Notes under the pieces: model-generated
The model's database searches: none
Told to the model about the DNA's origin: nothing
Seen by the model: only the letters and a program-made list of their open reading frames with translations
Source: Polyangiaceae bacterium
GTDB taxonomy: Bacteria; Myxococcota_A; Polyangia; Polyangiales; Polyangiaceae
Length of the DNA: 64,000 nucleotides
Assembly (NCBI GenBank): GCA_019637265.1
Contig: JAHBVY010000011.1
Coordinates: 45,563-109,562 of the forward strand
Direction of reading: 5' to 3'
Part shown: positions 18,505-29,244 of the stretch, piece by piece
How the letters are laid out: every line of letters begins with the position of its first letter
How positions within the stretch are numbered: position 1 is the first letter of the stretch
Position numbers and translations under genes: made by a program

Positions 18505-21500
18505 TCAGAAGGTGGACCACAGGGGCCGCTGACCCACGCCGGGGGAGCGCCAACGGGAGGCGGCGTACTCAGGGCTGGTGGCCAAGAGCACCAGGTCGCT
18601 CACCGCCGGGCTCGCGGCGCACAGCGCGGCCAGGCCCCCGGGCGCGTCGATCCCCCGGGTGGCGATGCCCTCCTCCGCGCAGGCCTCGGCCAGCGCCACC
18701 CGCAGATCACCCGACACGAACAGCCCCGCCCGGCGGATCGCGAGCCGCGCGGCGCTCATCGCGTGCGTGGGGTCGAGCGCGTCCAGATCATCGCACAGCT
18801 CACGCAGGCGACGCTGAGCGCGCGGCGGCACGCTCTCCCACAGCGTCTCCGCCAAGATGGCCGCGGAGCCGAGCCCCGAAGGCGCGGCGCGCGGCGGACC
18901 GAAGGCGAGCCCAAGGCCCTTCAAGATGGCGCTCACCTGCGCCTCCGTCGAACCAAACAGGAGCACGTACTGGGGCAAGGTGGCGGCGAGCATCGCGCCC
19001 AAGTGGAAGGTGAGCGCCGGCGTCACCTGGTGCACCTCCCCGGAGAGGATGATCGACGGGGGCTGGAGCAGCACCACGCTCAGCGTGACCGCGCCGGTGC
19101 TCCGACGTTGAAACAGCGGGGTGCGCGCGACGCCAAGGATGCGCGCCGCAGCGCCGTAAGCCCGCGCCAGCTGAGTCGTGGCATGGAGCGGCACCCGCTC
19201 CACCCCGGTCACGCCGTAGCTCGTTGGGTCGCGCCGGAACACGTGCCCCGCGCCTTCCCACACCAGGGCCAGCGCCTCCGCCGCGGCGCCCGTGCTCTCC
19301 CCGAACAGCATGCGGTGGATGCGCTCCGGCTCCTCCATCTGCGCCTCGAGGGGCGGCGGCTCCACCTGGGGGCCGCCATCGAAGGCACGCAGCACGTGCT
19401 CGATGGCGCGCGCATAGCTCATGTCTTTGTCGGCCAGCGTGGCCTCGTACAGCTGCTCCAAGGTCCAACGATCGCCGGGCACCAGCGTGCTCACCAAGCG
19501 GCACGCGTGCACCCAATCGCGCGCTCGGTCAGCGCGGTTACGCAGCTGCCGGATCAGCTCGCGCCCCGCCTCCACCGAGCCAGCCTCGAGCGCCTCGAGC
19601 AGGCGCTCCTCGCTCGTGCCATGGGCCGCGAACGAGCGCGCCGAGCGACGCCACTCCTGGCTCAGCGGCTGCGCCTCCTCCGTCGCCGCGGCGCGCAAGA
19701 GATCGCTCCCCGGCGGCACCGAGCTCACGCGGCGCCCTTCGGCGCCGCTCGAAGGTGGCGCGCCCGACGGCGACGCCGAAGCGCCCGAGGAGGGCGGCGC
19801 CGAAGGCCTGGAAGGCTCAGCCTTGGACGAGGCGGAGTGCGAGCCGGGCTGGGAATCAGGCGCGCTGACAGCGCTCGACCCGGTAGTCAGTGAGCCTGAC
19901 TTGGGCGGCCGCGAGGCGCGCGAGGAGGGCGGCGGCGGGCGGGAGCTCCTCGGCGGCAAGATGGCGGGCCGCGCGGCGCCGGGCAACGGCCCCAGCACCT
20001 CCTCACGCGGGGGCGGCTCGCCGGGCTCCTCACGGGGCAGCGGCGCGGGCGGGGGCACGCTCGGGGCGCGCTCGGCGGCGGGCGCGTCCGGGATGCTGGG
20101 CCGCGTCGGCGGGATCGACGGCGCCTCGGCCGAGGGGGGCGCGCTCGGAGGCTGGCTAGGCAGCTCGGCTGATGAAGGCTTCGAGGAGCCTGACGGCGGC
20201 TTCGACGCGCTTGGAGGCTGGCTGGGTAGCTTGGCTGACGGCTGACTCGAGGGCGAGCCTGACGGCGGCGCCGACGGCCGCAGCGGCGGGCTCGAGGGGG
20301 GGTTTGGCAGGGCGCTGGGCGCGCTGGACAGTGACCCTGACGGGGTGCTCTGGGGCGAGCCGGACAGTGACTCTGACGGGGCACTGGAGGCGCCTGGCAG
20401 ATCTGCCAGCTCTTCTGACGCAGCGGCGGAGCGCGCAGCGTCCTCCTCGAACAGCTGGCTCACGCTGGCCGGCGACGGCGCCTCCGGCGGCACCGAGCGC
20501 CCCTGCGCCAGGCGCTCGCGCAGCTCTGCTTGGAGCGCGAGCGCCTCGGTGCGGCTCTCGGGCTGCGCCGACGCGGTCTCCAGCAGGCGCCCCGCCTCCT
20601 CCAGCCGGCCCTCCGCGAGCGCGACGCGCGCCCCCATCAGCGCCACGTCCCCGGCGCGCCGCAGCGCCCGCAGATCCCCCTCGAGCGCCGCCTCGAACAG
20701 CGGCAGCGCGCTCTTCACCTCCCCGCGCGCCGCGAGCCGCTCCGCGAGCCCCAGCTCGAGCAGCGGCAGCGCCCCCACCTCCGCGTGCGCGCGCACGAGC
20801 TCGCGCAGCGCGCCATCGGGATCCCCCAGCACGTCCATCGCCTCAGCCACCAGGAAGGCTCGCAGCTCGCGCTGCTCCGGTCGAAGCTCACTCGTGACGC
20901 CAGCCAGCTCACTGAGCGTCACCCGAGCGTCCTCTCGGCCCCCGGCGCGCCGCGAGCGGTACTCGAGGTAACGCGCGTAGAGCTGCGGCGTGGCAGCGTC
21001 CGAGGCGATCCGCGCGGCGCGCTGGGCGCGCGCCAGCGCCAGCTGGAGATCACCGCCGCGCTCGCTCGCCTCCGCCGCCTCCACCAGGAGCGCGGCGCGC
21101 TCCGCCGACTGCGCCATCGAGCTCAGCGCCAGCTCCTCGAGCGCCTCGGCCAGCGCCAGCGGGTTCTGACTGCGGCGCTCCACCTCCACCCGCAGCCGCC
21201 GCACGTCCTCCGACTGACTCCACACCTCGAGCCCATCCAGCACCCGGCGCGCGCCGTCCACGTCGCCACCCGTCAGGTAGGCTTCACAAGCCGCGCGCAT
21301 CAGCGACGACGCGCGCGCCTTCTCGCTCGCCAGCGCGCTCGCGCGGAGCCACAGCGGGGCGGCGCGCAGCTGATCGCCGAGGCGCTCGTGGAGGCGAGCC
21401 AGCGCGCTCACCACCTCGAGATCCTCCCCGCCCTCGCTGAGCAGCGCCTCGAGCTCACGGCGCGCCTCGTCACTGCGCCCGAGCTGCTGATCGAGCAGCT

Positions 21501-24500
21501 TCACCCGCGCCAGGCGCAGATCGCGCGCGCCCGACGTCGAGCTCTTGTCCGCGCGCCGCGCCATCAGGCTCGACACCGCGTCCCAGTCGCCTTGCGCCTC
21601 CGCCACCCCCTGCTCCGCCGCCAGCGCCTCCAGGTCGTCGGGGGCCAGCTTGGCGCGCTGCGCCCACAAGCTCCGGGCGCCCTGCAGATCGCCCTGAGCC
21701 TCGAGGAGCCGCGCGAGCGCGGCGGTCGCGCTGGCGCGCGCCGCCTCGTCGGTCGTCTGCTCCGAGAGGCTCCGCAGCGCGAACAGCTGATGCTGCACGT
21801 CGCCGGCCTGCTGCGCGATGTCGAGCACGTCCGTGAGCAGCTCGATCGCTTGACTGTCTTGTTCGAAGTGCGAGAGCAGCAACCGGATCGCCGCGTTCGC
21901 CTCCCCGCGCGTCGCCAGCAACGCCGCCTGCTCTCGCACCACCCCGCGGCGCGCGGAGGCTTCCAGCTCCGGCAGCGCCGCCAACTCGCTCAGCACCCCG
22001 AGCAGCGAGTCCCGAGAGCCCAGCCCGGAGTAGACCTGCCGGAGGAGCAAGAGCACGTTGGCGCGGCGCGCGGCGGTGTCCGCCAGGGGGCGCGCCTGGA
22101 GCAACAGCTCACGCGCCTCCACCAAGGCCCCGCGCGCCACTTGCTCTCCCGCGGTGCGCAGCCACGCCTCGAGGCGATCTTCAGGGGAGCGCGCCTCGCC
22201 GAGCCGCGGCTCGAGCGCCGCTCGATCCTCCTCGGGCAGCGCCGCGATCGCCTGCTCGGCGCGCCGCAGCAGATCGAGGCGCGAGGGGTCCCTCACCCCC
22301 GCCTCTACCAAGAAGCGCGCCGCGGCGCGGTGATCTTCGAGCGCCGTGGCGATGGCGGACGCGAGCGCGAGGAGCGGCGCGCCGCCGCCCGACGGCGCTC
22401 GATCCGCGAGCCACTCCGGCGCCTGCTCGGCGCGCGCGAGCTCGGGGGCGAGCGGGACGAGCTCCTCGTAGCCGGCTTCGCTCGGGTCGAGGCTCACCGC
22501 CACCACCAGCGCGTCCAGCGCCAAGGACGGCAAGCTCACGCTGCCGAGCGCGACCGACACCGCCTCGAGCGCGAGCCGCGCCTCAGTGGGTGCTTCGAGC
22601 TTCTTGAGCAGCGCGCGGAGGGCGCGCTCGAGCCGAAGCTCGAGCACGTCGCGCTCTTGCGGCGCGAGCGCGAGCAGCTCACGCGCCGCGGCGCCGAGGC
22701 CCGTCAGCACCTCCACCTCCGGGCGCACCGCCAAGGCGCGCAGCAGCACCTCGAGCCGCTGGCGCTGCCCCGCCTCACCGCGCCCCGAGAACATCGCAGC
22801 GCGCTCCAGCCACTCGCCGCGCTCATGGTCGCGCTCGCTGCTCGCCGACGCGCGCTCGAGCGCCGTGAGCGCCGCGAGCGGATCGCCCGCGCGCTCGGCG
22901 AGGCGCACCATCTGCACGAAGGTCACCCCGGGGGCTGGCACCGCCTCGAAGGCGCGCACGGCGTGGGTCAGCGCGAGCCGCAGCTCACCGCGCCGCTCCA
23001 GGTTCTTTGCCGCACGGTAATGTACGGCGCGCTCACCATAGCGCCCGAGCACCGCCTGAGCCGCGAGGCCGTACGACGTCTCGAGCGCCTCCACGTCGGC
23101 TGGGGCGGCGCCCGCGGCGCGCTCCACCACCGCCAGCACCTCACCGCGCCGCGGATCGAGCGTCAGCGACGTCACCGCGAGCGCCAACGCGGAGGTGGCG
23201 TCCCCCGCCTTGACGGCGACGTCCGCCGCCACGCCGAGCGCTCGCGCGCGAGCGCTCGGCTCCTCGATCTGCTCCGCGAAGCGCCGCACGCGGTCCACGC
23301 ACACCACCGCGCCAGCGAAGGTGAGCAAATCTTGAGCGAAGGTGAGGATGCCGTCCTCGGGAGCGAGCAGCGCCGCGCGGCTCCAGGCCTCGATGGCGCC
23401 CTCGTGATCGGACGCCAGATCCCACAGCGCGGCGCCGAGCTCGCGCTCGGCGCGCCGGCGCGCCACCGTGGCCTCCTCCCCGAGCTGGCGCAGGGCCTCC
23501 GCGCGCGCGCGGAGCAGCGCGATCTCCCCGTCCGAGCCGCGCGGCGGAGGTGAGGCGTCCACGCGCCTCAAGATCTCACGTGGCGGAGCGCCCGCCGCGG
23601 CGGCGCGCGCGAGGCAGCCCGCCGCGCCGTCGATGTCGCGCGCTTCGGCGCGGCGGTCGGCGACGTCGAGCAGGATCGCGACCTCCTCCTCCACGGGCAC
23701 CCCCTTCGGCGCCGCCGCCGCGAGCTCACGCTCGCGGACCGCGATGCCGAGCCCGCGCTCCCCGACGGTGTCCGCCACTCGTAAGATGGCCTCACGAAGC
23801 GCCGGCACGCGCGGCCCCACCACGTCGAGGGCGCGGCGCGCGAGGCCCCCCGCGCGGCTCTTGTCGAGCTCCGCGAGGCGCACCAGCGCGGCGGCCAACG
23901 CCGGCACCAGGCTCGCCATCGGCTGCGCCTGCGAGAGCAACCAGCCCAGCGCGTCGGCGAGCCGATCGGAGCTCCCGCTCAGCGTCACCCGCCGCAGCAG
24001 CTCGGCGGCCGCCGCTGGATCCCCAGGGCGCAAGGCCAACCAGCGCTGCGTCCACGCGAGCGCGGTGGGCAGCTCCCCGCTCGCCTCCAGCACCTCGGCC
24101 AGCGCGCGGCACCACCCCGCGCGCGGCACCACCAGCCCCAGCGCCTGCTCGATCGCACCCGCCGCGTCGGCGCCGCGCCGCTCGAGCGCGAGCCGCGCGA
24201 GCTCCGCCGCCGCGCGCGCGCTGCCCGGATCGGCCTCGCGCGCCGCGCTCGCTGCCTGCCACGCGGCGTCCGAATCGTCCGCGGCGCGCGCGGCCTCCGA
24301 AGCGGCGCAGCACAGCACCGCGCGGAGGCTCTTGGGTAGCGGTGAAGCGAGTCGCAACAGCGCCTTGGCGCGCAGCGCCTGATCGCCGACTCGCCCCGCG
24401 AGCATCAGCGCCATGGACGCGGCGGTGCGGCTCGCCGTGCCTGCCTCGACGAGCGGCGCGAGCTGCGCCAGGGCCGCCGTCAGATCGCCGCGGCGCCGCG

Positions 24501-26265
24501 CGAGCTCCGCGAGCCGGAGCCGGGCGCGCTCGGCGTCACCGCGCGGCGCGCCGCCGAGCTCCACGCGGAGCCGCGCTTCGAGCGGCTCGAGGCGCTGCTC
24601 TCGCGTCAAGAGCCGCCCGAGCTCGGCGCTCCAAGCGAGCTCCGTCGGCTCACTCGCCGCCAGCTCCTCCAAGATCTCGATCCGCTCGTCCACCCGATCG
24701 GGCTGAAACCGGAGGCTCGCGAGCAAGCGCCGCAGCGCCTGAGGGCGCTCTTCCAGCGTCGCCTGCTCGAGCGCGGCGCGCGCGTTGTCGGTCGCCACCT
24801 GCTGGAGCCGCGCGCGGGGGCGGAGCCTGTCCCGCGCCGACTCGAGCTCCGGATCGTCACCGATCGCCTGGAGCCGCGTGAGCGCCCACAGCGCGAGGCT
24901 CGGATCGCTCAGGCGCTGCTCCGCCATCACCATCAGCTCGCGCAGGCAGGCTTCGACGGGCTCCGTCGGCGCCGATGGAACGCGTGGCTGACGTGCCACG
25001 CGGATCAGCGCGTCGACCACCGGCGCGTGATCGCGCGTGGCGGCGCTGTGGCTGCGGAGGCTCGCCTTGGCGTCCTCGTGGCTCGGATCCGCGACCAGCG
25101 CCTCGCCCCAAGCCTCCACGGCGCGCTCGGGCGCGCCGAGCGGCCCGGCGTAGAGGCGCCCCAGCGCGTACCACAGCGCCGCGGCGGCGCGCCCCGCCAG
25201 AGACTCCGCGCCCAAGGTGAGCCGCGCGGCGAGCAGCTCCGGCAAACCCACTTGGGCAAGTAAGCTGTCGAAGCTCGAGGGCTCACCCCCGGGACGCGTG
25301 GCGCGCTCCGCCGACTCCGGGTCGAGCTCCACATCCAAGCCGCCGTCGAAGCCAGCGGCGAGCGCCATCGCCAGCTCGCCGCGCGCCAGCGCCTCGCGCA
25401 TGCGCCGGAGGTGCGTCGCCGCGGCGCTGCTCGGCTTGGCGAGCGCGTGCTCCCGCAAGATCTCGTCGGCCGCGCCCGCGCGCCCGCGCGCCGCCAAGGC
25501 GCCGGCGAGCAGCTCCGCGGCGATGGCGGAGCTCGGGTCGAGCTCGAAGGCGCGCAGCAAGTCTTCGAACGCCGGCGCGCGCTCACCGCGCGCGTCGCGG
25601 CGCCGCGCCGCCTCGATGTAGGCGTCCGCCGCCTGACCCATAGGCAGGGCAGCTGGCGAATGCGCGCCCACCGCGCCGAGCAGCTCCAGCACCACGGCGT
25701 CCGATGAAGCGAGCTGGCTCGCCTCGCGCAGCGCGTCCACCGCGGCCTCCGGCGCGCCCGCGCGCGCCTCGAACACCGCGATGCGCGTGAGCACCAGCGC
25801 GGCCTGCTCCGGGCGCCGCTCGAACGCCGCCGGGCGCAGCGTCGCCGCCGCGAGGCCCGGCTCACCGAGCCCCGCGAACCAGCCGCTCAGCTCCTCCCGC
25901 AGCTGCGGATCTTCCCCCAGCACCAGCGCTCGCCGCGCGAGCCGCGTCGCGAGGTCGAGCTCCGTGCCGCGCGCCGCCAACGCGCGCGCGAGCTGCACGC
26001 TGGCGTCGCGCTCCGCCTCCCAATCACCGCTGGCTCGCGCCTGGACCAAGCGCCCGCGCAGCCACGCCTGCTCGGCGCGCGCGCCGGTGCGACGCGGGAG
26101 CGCGTGGGTCTCCGCCTCCTGCACCCACATCCCCACCACCGCGCGCGCGCTCGGCGCACCCTCGCCTCCCTCCGCGCCGGCGGCGGCTGACTCGCTGCTG
26201 GGTCGTGACTCTGGCACCGTTTGCTCACCTGACGAGACGGGACTCGCCGTGGTGACAGCGTACAT
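18505..26265 (-). CDS. Giant tetratricopeptide-repeat protein (about 2586 residues)
   Basis: The start ATG 26265 (MYAVTTASP) is preferred; the frame also reaches a TTG at 26412 that lies inside a dispersed repeat. About 1850 residues are Ala/Leu/Glu/Arg-rich helical hairpins with TPR-like periodicity (A.LYE.A..L.P..), for example AWGEALVADPSHEDAKASL and ALARLLEAQGDLQGARSLW. Then comes a Ser/Pro-rich disordered linker (about 1890-2130, with SAPSGSPSS-like runs), and a separate folded C-terminal domain of about 400 residues ending RSPGVGQRPLWSTF. No signal peptide or membrane helix, so probably a cytoplasmic scaffold. Similar giant TPR proteins occur in Myxococcota; a role in motility or envelope assembly would be a guess. 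Strong codon bias throughout argues for a true gene. Confidence 0.85.
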   Translation of the reverse strand: MYAVTTASPVSSGEQTVPESRPSSESAAAGAEGGEGAPSARAVVGMWVQEAETHALPRRTGARAEQAWLRGRLVQARASGDWEAERDASVQLARALAARGTELDLATRLARRALVLGEDPQLREELSGWFAGLGEPGLAAATLRPAAFERRPEQAALVLTRIAVFEARAGAPEAAVDALREASQLASSDAVVLELLGAVGAHSPAALPMGQAADAYIEAARRRDARGERAPAFEDLLRAFELDPSSAIAAELLAGALAARGRAGAADEILREHALAKPSSAAATHLRRMREALARGELAMALAAGFDGGLDVELDPESAERATRPGGEPSSFDSLLAQVGLPELLAARLTLGAESLAGRAAAALWYALGRLYAGPLGAPERAVEAWGEALVADPSHEDAKASLRSHSAATRDHAPVVDALIRVARQPRVPSAPTEPVEACLRELMVMAEQRLSDPSLALWALTRLQAIGDDPELESARDRLRPRARLQQVATDNARAALEQATLEERPQALRRLLASLRFQPDRVDERIEILEELAASEPTELAWSAELGRLLTREQRLEPLEARLRVELGGAPRGDAERARLRLAELARRRGDLTAALAQLAPLVEAGTASRTAASMALMLAGRVGDQALRAKALLRLASPLPKSLRAVLCCAASEAARAADDSDAAWQAASAAREADPGSARAAAELARLALERRGADAAGAIEQALGLVVPRAGWCRALAEVLEASGELPTALAWTQRWLALRPGDPAAAAELLRRVTLSGSSDRLADALGWLLSQAQPMASLVPALAAALVRLAELDKSRAGGLARRALDVVGPRVPALREAILRVADTVGERGLGIAVRERELAAAAPKGVPVEEEVAILLDVADRRAEARDIDGAAGCLARAAAAGAPPREILRRVDASPPPRGSDGEIALLRARAEALRQLGEEATVARRRAERELGAALWDLASDHEGAIEAWSRAALLAPEDGILTFAQDLLTFAGAVVCVDRVRRFAEQIEEPSARARALGVAADVAVKAGDATSALALAVTSLTLDPRRGEVLAVVERAAGAAPADVEALETSYGLAAQAVLGRYGERAVHYRAAKNLERRGELRLALTHAVRAFEAVPAPGVTFVQMVRLAERAGDPLAALTALERASASSERDHERGEWLERAAMFSGRGEAGQRQRLEVLLRALAVRPEVEVLTGLGAAARELLALAPQERDVLELRLERALRALLKKLEAPTEARLALEAVSVALGSVSLPSLALDALVVAVSLDPSEAGYEELVPLAPELARAEQAPEWLADRAPSGGGAPLLALASAIATALEDHRAAARFLVEAGVRDPSRLDLLRRAEQAIAALPEEDRAALEPRLGEARSPEDRLEAWLRTAGEQVARGALVEARELLLQARPLADTAARRANVLLLLRQVYSGLGSRDSLLGVLSELAALPELEASARRGVVREQAALLATRGEANAAIRLLLSHFEQDSQAIELLTDVLDIAQQAGDVQHQLFALRSLSEQTTDEAARASATAALARLLEAQGDLQGARSLWAQRAKLAPDDLEALAAEQGVAEAQGDWDAVSSLMARRADKSSTSGARDLRLARVKLLDQQLGRSDEARRELEALLSEGGEDLEVVSALARLHERLGDQLRAAPLWLRASALASEKARASSLMRAACEAYLTGGDVDGARRVLDGLEVWSQSEDVRRLRVEVERRSQNPLALAEALEELALSSMAQSAERAALLVEAAEASERGGDLQLALARAQRAARIASDAATPQLYARYLEYRSRRAGGREDARVTLSELAGVTSELRPEQRELRAFLVAEAMDVLGDPDGALRELVRAHAEVGALPLLELGLAERLAARGEVKSALPLFEAALEGDLRALRRAGDVALMGARVALAEGRLEEAGRLLETASAQPESRTEALALQAELRERLAQGRSVPPEAPSPASVSQLFEEDAARSAAASEELADLPGASSAPSESLSGSPQSTPSGSLSSAPSALPNPPSSPPLRPSAPPSGSPSSQPSAKLPSQPPSASKPPSGSSKPSSAELPSQPPSAPPSAEAPSIPPTRPSIPDAPAAERAPSVPPPAPLPREEPGEPPPREEVLGPLPGAARPAILPPRSSRPPPPSSRASRPPKSGSLTTGSSAVSAPDSQPGSHSASSKAEPSRPSAPPSSGASASPSGAPPSSGAEGRRVSSVPPGSDLLRAAATEEAQPLSQEWRRSARSFAAHGTSEERLLEALEAGSVEAGRELIRQLRNRADRARDWVHACRLVSTLVPGDRWTLEQLYEATLADKDMSYARAIEHVLRAFDGGPQVEPPPLEAQMEEPERIHRMLFGESTGAAAEALALVWEGAGHVFRRDPTSYGVTGVERVPLHATTQLARAYGAAARILGVARTPLFQRRSTGAVTLSVVLLQPPSIILSGEVHQVTPALTFHLGAMLAATLPQYVLLFGSTEAQVSAILKGLGLAFGPPRAAPSGLGSAAILAETLWESVPPRAQRRLRELCDDLDALDPTHAMSAARLAIRRAGLFVSGDLRVALAEACAEEGIATRGIDAPGGLAALCAASPAVSDLVLLATSPEYAASRWRSPGVGQRPLWSTF

Positions 26266-26386
26266 CGACCCGCCGCCAAAAGGCGCGTTCGCTGGCGCCT
26301 TCACGGGGCCGTCCGGCTCCACGGCCGCGGCCTCGAAGACCCCCGCCGCACCCGCGGCAGCCGGGAGCGCAGCCCCGGAGGTGCCA

Positions 26387-26410
26387 CGCCAAACCCCCAA
26401 AAACCCGGGC
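26387..26410. repeat. Dispersed G-rich element upstream of the giant TPR gene
   Basis: CGCCAAACCCCCAAAAACCC (reverse orientation) lies between the divergent giant-TPR and PEGA genes, where both promoters should be. If the TTG at 26412 were the start of the TPR gene, the element would encode its first residues (GFLGVWRG). Confidence 0.65.
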
Positions 26411-26533
26411 AACCCTGCGACAAAATCGCCTGGCCCCGCGGCAAAACCGCCCCTTCGAGAACAGCTGGGCTTGTCCGCGAGCGCCGGTGCGGACTAGCCT
26501 CGGGCACGCGGCCACTGAGCCGCTTGGAGGCCT

Positions 26534-27571
26534 ATGCAACATCCCCGCACTTTCTCCCTCGCACCCCGCCTGCTGGCGGCCGTTTTGATGGGCTCCGTCG
26601 CGAGCCTCTCGGTCCCCTCCGTGGCCTTGGCGCAAGGCGCCGCCGCGGCGAAGAAGGCACCGACCGAGAAAGAGAAGAAGGACGCGCGTGAAGCCTACAC
26701 CGCGGGCGAGAAGGCGTACGCCGCGGACGACTTCGCCGCCGCGGAGTCGAGCTTCCGCAAGGCCTACAGCATCATCCCCACGCCGCACGCGGAGTATTGG
26801 ATCGCCAAGTCGATCGACAAGCAGCTGAAGATCGTCGAGGCCATCGAGGCCTACTCGAGCTTCCTCAGCAACCCTGACCATGCCCGCGCCGGCGCGGACA
26901 AGGTGGACGACGCGAAGAGCCGGCTCGACACGCTCAAGCAGACGCCCGCCGAGCTCCAGCTGACCACCGAGCCCGCGGGCGCGTCGGTCACCGTGGATGG
27001 TCAGGCGCAGATGGGCGAGACGCCGATGACGCTCAAGCTGGCGCCGGGCAAGCACCGCATCGAGGTGAGCTCGAGCGGCTACGAGACCCAGGTGGTGGAG
27101 CTCGATCTGGTGCCCGGCGGCAAGGCCACGGAGAACGTCGCGCTGGCGGAGGCGCAGCTTGCGCCGGTGACGCCGGTGGCTCCCCCGCCGCCCGAGGAGC
27201 CCGACGTGGGCCCCGAGCCGGAGCCGGAGTCCCGCAGCAAGCTCCCGGCGTACATCACGCTGGGCGTGGCGGGCGCGAGCGCGATCGTCGGCACCATCTT
27301 CGGCATCTCGGCGCTCGGCGCCAAGAGCGACTACGACGACAACCCCACGGCGGACCGCGCGGACGACGTGGAGCGCAACGCGCTGATCGCGGACATGGCC
27401 TTCGGCGTCGCGATCACCCTCGGCATCACCGGCGTGGTGCTGCTGGTCACGGGCAATGACGACCCCGCGGCCGAGGCGCGTCGCCTCCAGAAGAAGCGCT
27501 GGGCCGGCTTCCAGGTGTCGCCGTACATGGCGCCGAGCGGCGGTGGCGCCGCCGCGTCGTTCCGCTTCTGA
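26534..27571 (+). CDS. PEGA-domain protein with TPR and two membrane helices
   Basis: 345 residues, with TTGGAGG upstream of the ATG. A signal peptide ends VALA-Q (about residue 33). TPR-like helices follow (about 45-130, AYTAGEKAYAADDFAAAESSF), then a PEGA domain (about 135-205: LTTEPAGASVTVDGQ, GETPMTLKLAPGKH), a Pro/Glu linker and two hydrophobic helices (about 240-262 and 283-307). PEGA domains are surface beta modules common in Myxococcota. The C-terminal part ends SFRF, a terminal aromatic like that of outer-membrane proteins, though no barrel is evident. It is probably an envelope protein, with N-terminal part exposed to the periplasm. Confidence 0.8.
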   Translation: MQHPRTFSLAPRLLAAVLMGSVASLSVPSVALAQGAAAAKKAPTEKEKKDAREAYTAGEKAYAADDFAAAESSFRKAYSIIPTPHAEYWIAKSIDKQLKIVEAIEAYSSFLSNPDHARAGADKVDDAKSRLDTLKQTPAELQLTTEPAGASVTVDGQAQMGETPMTLKLAPGKHRIEVSSSGYETQVVELDLVPGGKATENVALAEAQLAPVTPVAPPPPEEPDVGPEPEPESRSKLPAYITLGVAGASAIVGTIFGISALGAKSDYDDNPTADRADDVERNALIADMAFGVAITLGITGVVLLVTGNDDPAAEARRLQKKRWAGFQVSPYMAPSGGGAAASFRF

Positions 27572-27640
27572 GCCAGCTCCACTCTGGTAGCGAGCGCTAC
27601 GAGCGATGGACGCGCCACGGTTCACCCGGGGCGCGTCGTT

Positions 27641-27672
27641 CGTTTTTGGGGGGTTTGCCTGCACCGCGCCCG
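27641..27672. repeat. Dispersed G-rich element
   Basis: CGTTTTTGGGGGGTTTGCC followed by TGCACCGCGCCC. It lies between the convergent PEGA and threonine synthase genes, and is a hybrid of the two 3' types of the element. Nothing else is seen in 27572-27813. Confidence 0.7.
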
Positions 27673-27813
27673 AGCCCACCGCGCCAGGCCGTGCATCGTT
27701 AGGGTACCTTACAGAGCAGCGCGCTGCGCCCCCACGCGAACCGCACTGACACCGGGCACTGTCAATCCGCCCTACAGCGCAGCGCACCACTGAGGAAGCC
27801 ACGCGAGAAGAGT

Positions 27814-29139
27814 CTACGCAAACCGCGCCTGGATCGCGTCGACCACCTGACCGTAATCGGCAGGTAACATGACGGGGGGGTTGCGCCCGCTGGCGTCCAC
27901 CCCAGGCACGCTGCCCTCGTGGTAACCCACCTTGAACTCGGTGAACTTGAGGCCACTGGCGGTGGACACGCACACCACGCGATCGCTCGGCTGGATGGTG
28001 CCGCGCGCCACGAGCTTCTCCAGCACCGCCAGCCCCACCGCGGTGTGAGGGCAGGTGTACATCCCGGTGCGGTCCGCGCGCGCGGCCGCGTCGCACAGCT
28101 CCTGCTCGCTCGCCTGCTCCACCACGCCGTTTAGCTCGTCGAGCGCGCGGAACGCGCGCGGCGCGCTCACCGGATCGCCTATTTGGATCGCGGTGGCCAC
28201 CGTCGCCTGCGCGACGATCGGCTCCACCTCGCGGCGCCCTTGGCTCACCGCGCGGTACAGCGGGTTCGCGTTCTCTGCCTGCGCGATGGCGAGCCGCGGG
28301 TAGCGATCGATCACGCCCAGCTCACGCATCAGCTCGAGGCCAGAGTACAGCGCGTAGGCGTTCCCCAGGTTGCCGCTCGGCAGCACGATCCAATCCGGCA
28401 CCTGCCAGTCGAGCTGCTGCACGATCTCCACCGCCACCGTCTTCTGCCCCTCGATGCGCAGCGGGTTCATCGAGTTGGCGAGGTACACGGTGCCCTCCTC
28501 CGCCAGCCGCTGCACGATCTTCATGCAGCCGTCGAAGTCCGTGTCCAAGCCCAGCACCAGCGCGCCGTGGGCCAGCGGCTGCACCAGCTGCGCGGTGCTG
28601 ATTTTTCCACGCGGGAGCAGCACCACCACCGGCAGCCCCGCGGCCGCGCCGTAGGCGGCGAGCGCCGCGCTGGTGTCCCCGGTGGAGGCGCAGGCGATGG
28701 CCTTCACCTTGAGCCCCTCACGGATGGCCTGGCGCACCACGCTCACCAGCACCGTCATGCCCAAGTCCTTGAAGGAGCCGCTGTGGCTATTGCCGCACAG
28801 CTTCACCCAGCAGTCACGTAGTCCAAGTCCCTGACCATAGCGCTCGGCCCAGAACAGGTTGGTGCCGCCCTCGTACATCGACACCACGGTGTCGTCGTCC
28901 ACCCCCGGCATCACCCACTCACGCTTGCCCCAAACGCCGGAGCCATAGGGCCAGGTGGTCACGCGGTAGCGCTCGTCGAACAGCCGCATCCACGCCGCGG
29001 CGCTGCGATCACGCAGCGCGTCGGTGTCGTGCGCGACGTCGAGCAACCCACCACAGTGAGGGCAGCGGTACATCGCGGTGGTGACCGGCCACTGTCCAGG
29101 GCAACCAGCGAAGCAACGGAAGGTGCATGAATAAGCCAC
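27814..29139 (-). CDS. thrC: Threonine synthase
   Basis: 441 residues from GTG 29139. It converts O-phosphohomoserine to threonine with pyridoxal phosphate. An N-terminal Cys-rich segment (C-x3-CFAGC and CPHCGG) is typical of plant/archaeal-type threonine synthases. The PLP lysine is K124 in GSFKDLGM; the phosphate-binding loop is [16 protein letters not shown]; the asparagine-rich [13 protein letters not shown] segment is also conserved. The next gene is divergent, 105 bases away. Confidence 0.93.
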   Translation of the reverse strand: MAYSCTFRCFAGCPGQWPVTTAMYRCPHCGGLLDVAHDTDALRDRSAAAWMRLFDERYRVTTWPYGSGVWGKREWVMPGVDDDTVVSMYEGGTNLFWAERYGQGLGLRDCWVKLCGNSHSGSFKDLGMTVLVSVVRQAIREGLKVKAIACASTGDTSAALAAYGAAAGLPVVVLLPRGKISTAQLVQPLAHGALVLGLDTDFDGCMKIVQRLAEEGTVYLANSMNPLRIEGQKTVAVEIVQQLDWQVPDWIVLPSGNLGNAYALYSGLELMRELGVIDRYPRLAIAQAENANPLYRAVSQGRREVEPIVAQATVATAIQIGDPVSAPRAFRALDELNGVVEQASEQELCDAAARADRTGMYTCPHTAVGLAVLEKLVARGTIQPSDRVVCVSTASGLKFTEFKVGYHEGSVPGVDASGRNPPVMLPADYGQVVDAIQARFA

Positions 29140-29244
29140 GCGCCACTATATCCACCGGGCAGGCGCCGTCGACCGCGAAGGAAAGCAGCACCAAGCCCTG
29201 GTCCGTCTTGCGGCGAACGGATCGCCGCTCTAGAGCCCTGCCGC

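Noticed and set aside
20530..23553. Long plus-strand ORF (about 1000 codons) inside the giant TPR gene
   Set aside because: Its product is Arg/His/Leu-rich with no domain; it is the high-GC antisense shadow of the TPR gene.
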